Source: SOIA01 sp050116035
GTDB lineage: Bacteria > Acidobacteriota > Aminicenantia > Aminicenantales > Aminicenantaceae
DNA: 6,717 nucleotides
NCBI GenBank assembly: GCA_050116035.1
Contig: JASFPJ010000182.1
Span: forward strand, 1 to 6,717
Direction of reading: 5' to 3'
In this document: positions 5,850-6,717 of the stretch, piece after piece
Numbering within the stretch: position 1 is the first letter of the stretch
How the letters are laid out: each line of letters begins with the position of its first letter
Notes under the pieces: generated by a model
The model's database searches: none
Told to the model about the DNA's origin: nothing
The model's input: only the letters and a program-made list of their open reading frames with translations
Made by a program: the position numbers and the translations under genes

Positions 5850-6274
5850 AAAAAATTATATTTTTCACTATCCTGGCACTACTATTATTTAACTCAACAT
5901 GCACCAGTCCTGAAAGTCCGGATGAAGAGGATCTGCTCGAACCGGACTACTCCGGGAGCTGGAGCGGTACAACGTCACAAGGCAAGAGTATCTCTTTCAC
6001 TATCGTGGACAACGCTATCACGCGTTTCTCGTTCGAATTCGAGTGGACAAGCGGCACTGGCTGTAGCGTGGCTGGAACCGTCAGCAATGACTACGCGACG
6101 CCCCTGCCGATTAGTGGCAACACGTTCACGATCAGCGGATCCATCCCTGACTTGTCGTACACATTCACCGGCACATTCCCTTCGGCGACAACGGCAAACG
6201 GCACGTCAAACCTCACCGCCAGCGGGACGTGTCCCAGCACCGCCAGTCCCACCTGGTCAGCGAATAAAAGCTGA
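5846..6274 (+). CDS. Putative lipoprotein with Ser/Thr/Gly-rich beta domain, unknown function
   Basis: The 142-residue product begins with a lipoprotein-type signal (MKKIIFFTILALLLF) leading to NSTC, with Cys19 as the likely lipidated residue. Thr at the position before the Cys is uncommon, so plain secretion remains possible. An acidic linker (SPESPDEEDLLEPD, 21-34) precedes a domain of alternating beta-type segments rich in Ser, Thr and Gly, from YSGSWSGTT at 35 to about 138. Cys73 and Cys129 could form a disulfide after export. I do not recognise the family; the fold looks like a small beta-sandwich or barrel. AAGAGG at 5835-5840 lies five bases before the ATG. The gene is visibly richer in G+C than the DNA on either side (many AGC, GGC, ACG and ACC codons), a possible sign of transfer. 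It has no close partner gene; a surface or periplasmic role is inferred only from the signal. Confidence 0.75.
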   Translation: MKKIIFFTILALLLFNSTCTSPESPDEEDLLEPDYSGSWSGTTSQGKSISFTIVDNAITRFSFEFEWTSGTGCSVAGTVSNDYATPLPISGNTFTISGSIPDLSYTFTGTFPSATTANGTSNLTASGTCPSTASPTWSANKS

Positions 6275-6481
6275 AAGGAGTAAAGGGACAGAGCGACGGG
6301 CTCCGAATCCTTGTTTATTCTAAATAACTATCAATCAACAACAGTTGGCCCGAGAATATCCAAAGTCATACACTAATCCATAATTTAATGATAAATCCAA
6401 TTGATAATGCGTAATATTATTTCTGAAAAATCCGTAACCAATCGACATAATAAGTAAGGGTGCTGAAATACACAATTCTGC

Positions 6482-6510
6482 TTGACCGACTGGTCTGAAT
6501 AGAATATCTT
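6482..6510 (+). promoter_or_regulatory. Candidate promoter of the CTG-start exported protein gene
   Basis: TTGACC (6482-6487), a 17-bp spacer and TATCTT (6505-6510) match the consensus at five and four positions. The predicted start near 6517 leaves a leader of about 18 bases that contains AGGAG. The -35 box overlaps a short dyad, GACC-4-GGTC (6484-6495), which may be an operator or chance. Confidence 0.4.
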
Positions 6511-6523
6511 ATTAGGGCAAAAA

Positions 6524-6528
6524 AGGAG
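6524..6528 (+). promoter_or_regulatory. Ribosome binding site pointing to a CTG start
   Basis: AGGAG is followed by six bases and then CTG at 6535. No ATG, GTG or TTG occurs in this frame between the upstream stop (TGA, 6496-6498) and the end of the signal peptide, so this site decides the unusual start. Confidence 0.6.
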
Positions 6529-6534
6529 AAACGA

Positions 6535-6717
6535 CTGTTCAGAGGTCTCAGAAAAAAATTCGGATCTGTCGCAGTTGTTTTTGCCTTACTTCTCTTCAAC
6601 TCCCCTTCCATCCTGAAGAGCGAAGAGGCGGTTAAAGGAAATCTTATCGGGTTTGTTTATGAAGAGGATGGAACGACTCCTCTTGAAGGAGCGGTGGTCA
6701 AAATCAAGAATATCTCT
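6535..6717 (+). CDS. Exported protein with carboxypeptidase-regulatory-like domain, N-terminal 61 residues (cut by window edge)
   Basis: The frame from 6535 to the right edge encodes 61 residues. The first 29 form a signal peptide: basic FRGLRKK, a hydrophobic core SVAVVFALLLF, then a likely cut near LKS/EE. From about residue 36, GNLIGFVYEEDGTTPLEGAVVKIKNIS is the opening of a carboxypeptidase-regulatory-like (CarboxypepD_reg) beta-sandwich, a fold common at the N-terminus of large secreted or outer-membrane proteins. What follows is outside the window, so the full function is unknown. The start is unusual: the only plausible initiator is CTG at 6535, six bases after AGGAG, while a TGA at 6496-6498 closes the frame upstream. 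ATA and ATT codons lie between but have no ribosome site. A sequencing error in an original ATG or TTG is the main alternative. The gene is the next one after the lipoprotein gene, on the same strand, 260 bp downstream. Confidence 0.7.
   Translation, partial: MFRGLRKKFGSVAVVFALLLFNSPSILKSEEAVKGNLIGFVYEEDGTTPLEGAVVKIKNIS

Noticed and set aside
5922..6323. 133-codon plus-strand frame overlapping the lipoprotein gene
   Set aside because: It is Arg/Ala/Pro-rich and typical of a shifted frame through G+C-rich codons, with no ribosome site; the overlapped frame has a signal peptide and its own site.
6484..6495. GACC-4-GGTC dyad over the -35 box, TetR-site-like
   Set aside because: The arms are only four bases and the flanks do not pair; easily chance.
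6417..6611. 64-codon minus-strand frame
   Set aside because: It overlaps the start of the exported protein on the opposite strand and has no recognisable content.

Overview
The window reads as accessory-like chromosomal DNA from a free-living, probably Gram-negative bacterium that grows on polysaccharides and has to handle oxidative stress. Nothing here fixes the taxon. The combination of a retaining-type GH97, a DUF2961/GH172 protein, small secreted or lipoprotein-like genes, and an exported protein beginning a carboxypeptidase-regulatory-like domain fits uncultivated anaerobes such as Candidatus Aminicenantes or Bacteroidota-like lineages. That placement is inference from gene style only.

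Layout: (1) Positions 1-1582, minus strand, form an oxidative-stress module. A Fur-family regulator with all PerR metal ligands lies upstream of a monofunctional catalase that runs off the left edge. The 148-bp gap between them holds a perfect 14-bp palindrome, a good candidate operator. (2) Positions 1583-1741 are a divergent intergenic region. It holds a perfect 8-1-8 inverted repeat placed almost equally far from two good promoter candidates, one reading left into perR and one reading right. (3) Positions 1742-4949, plus strand, form an exported glycan-degradation pair: a GH97 enzyme with the Asp-nucleophile (retaining, alpha-galactosidase-like) signature, then a GH172 (DUF2961) enzyme. Each has a signal peptide and a strong Shine-Dalgarno site. 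(4) Positions 4950-6717 are looser accessory DNA: a 75-aa charged helical protein of unknown function, about 420 bp without a convincing gene but with nested inverted repeats and a possible 35-codon leader peptide, a 142-aa Ser/Thr-rich putative lipoprotein richer in G+C than its surroundings, and the start of another exported protein that apparently begins at a CTG codon.

How the parts work together: PerR probably senses peroxide and controls catalase, and perhaps itself. The GH97/GH172 pair probably trims alpha-linked galactose or arabinopyranose and furanosidic residues outside the cytoplasm. No SusC/SusD pair, transporter, tRNA, rRNA, CRISPR array, transposase or convincing intrinsic terminator is visible. 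The most unusual points are the CTG start, the symmetric operator between perR and the glycosidase genes, the Tyr-to-Asn change in the PerR recognition helix, and the structured leader-like DNA ahead of the lipoprotein gene.
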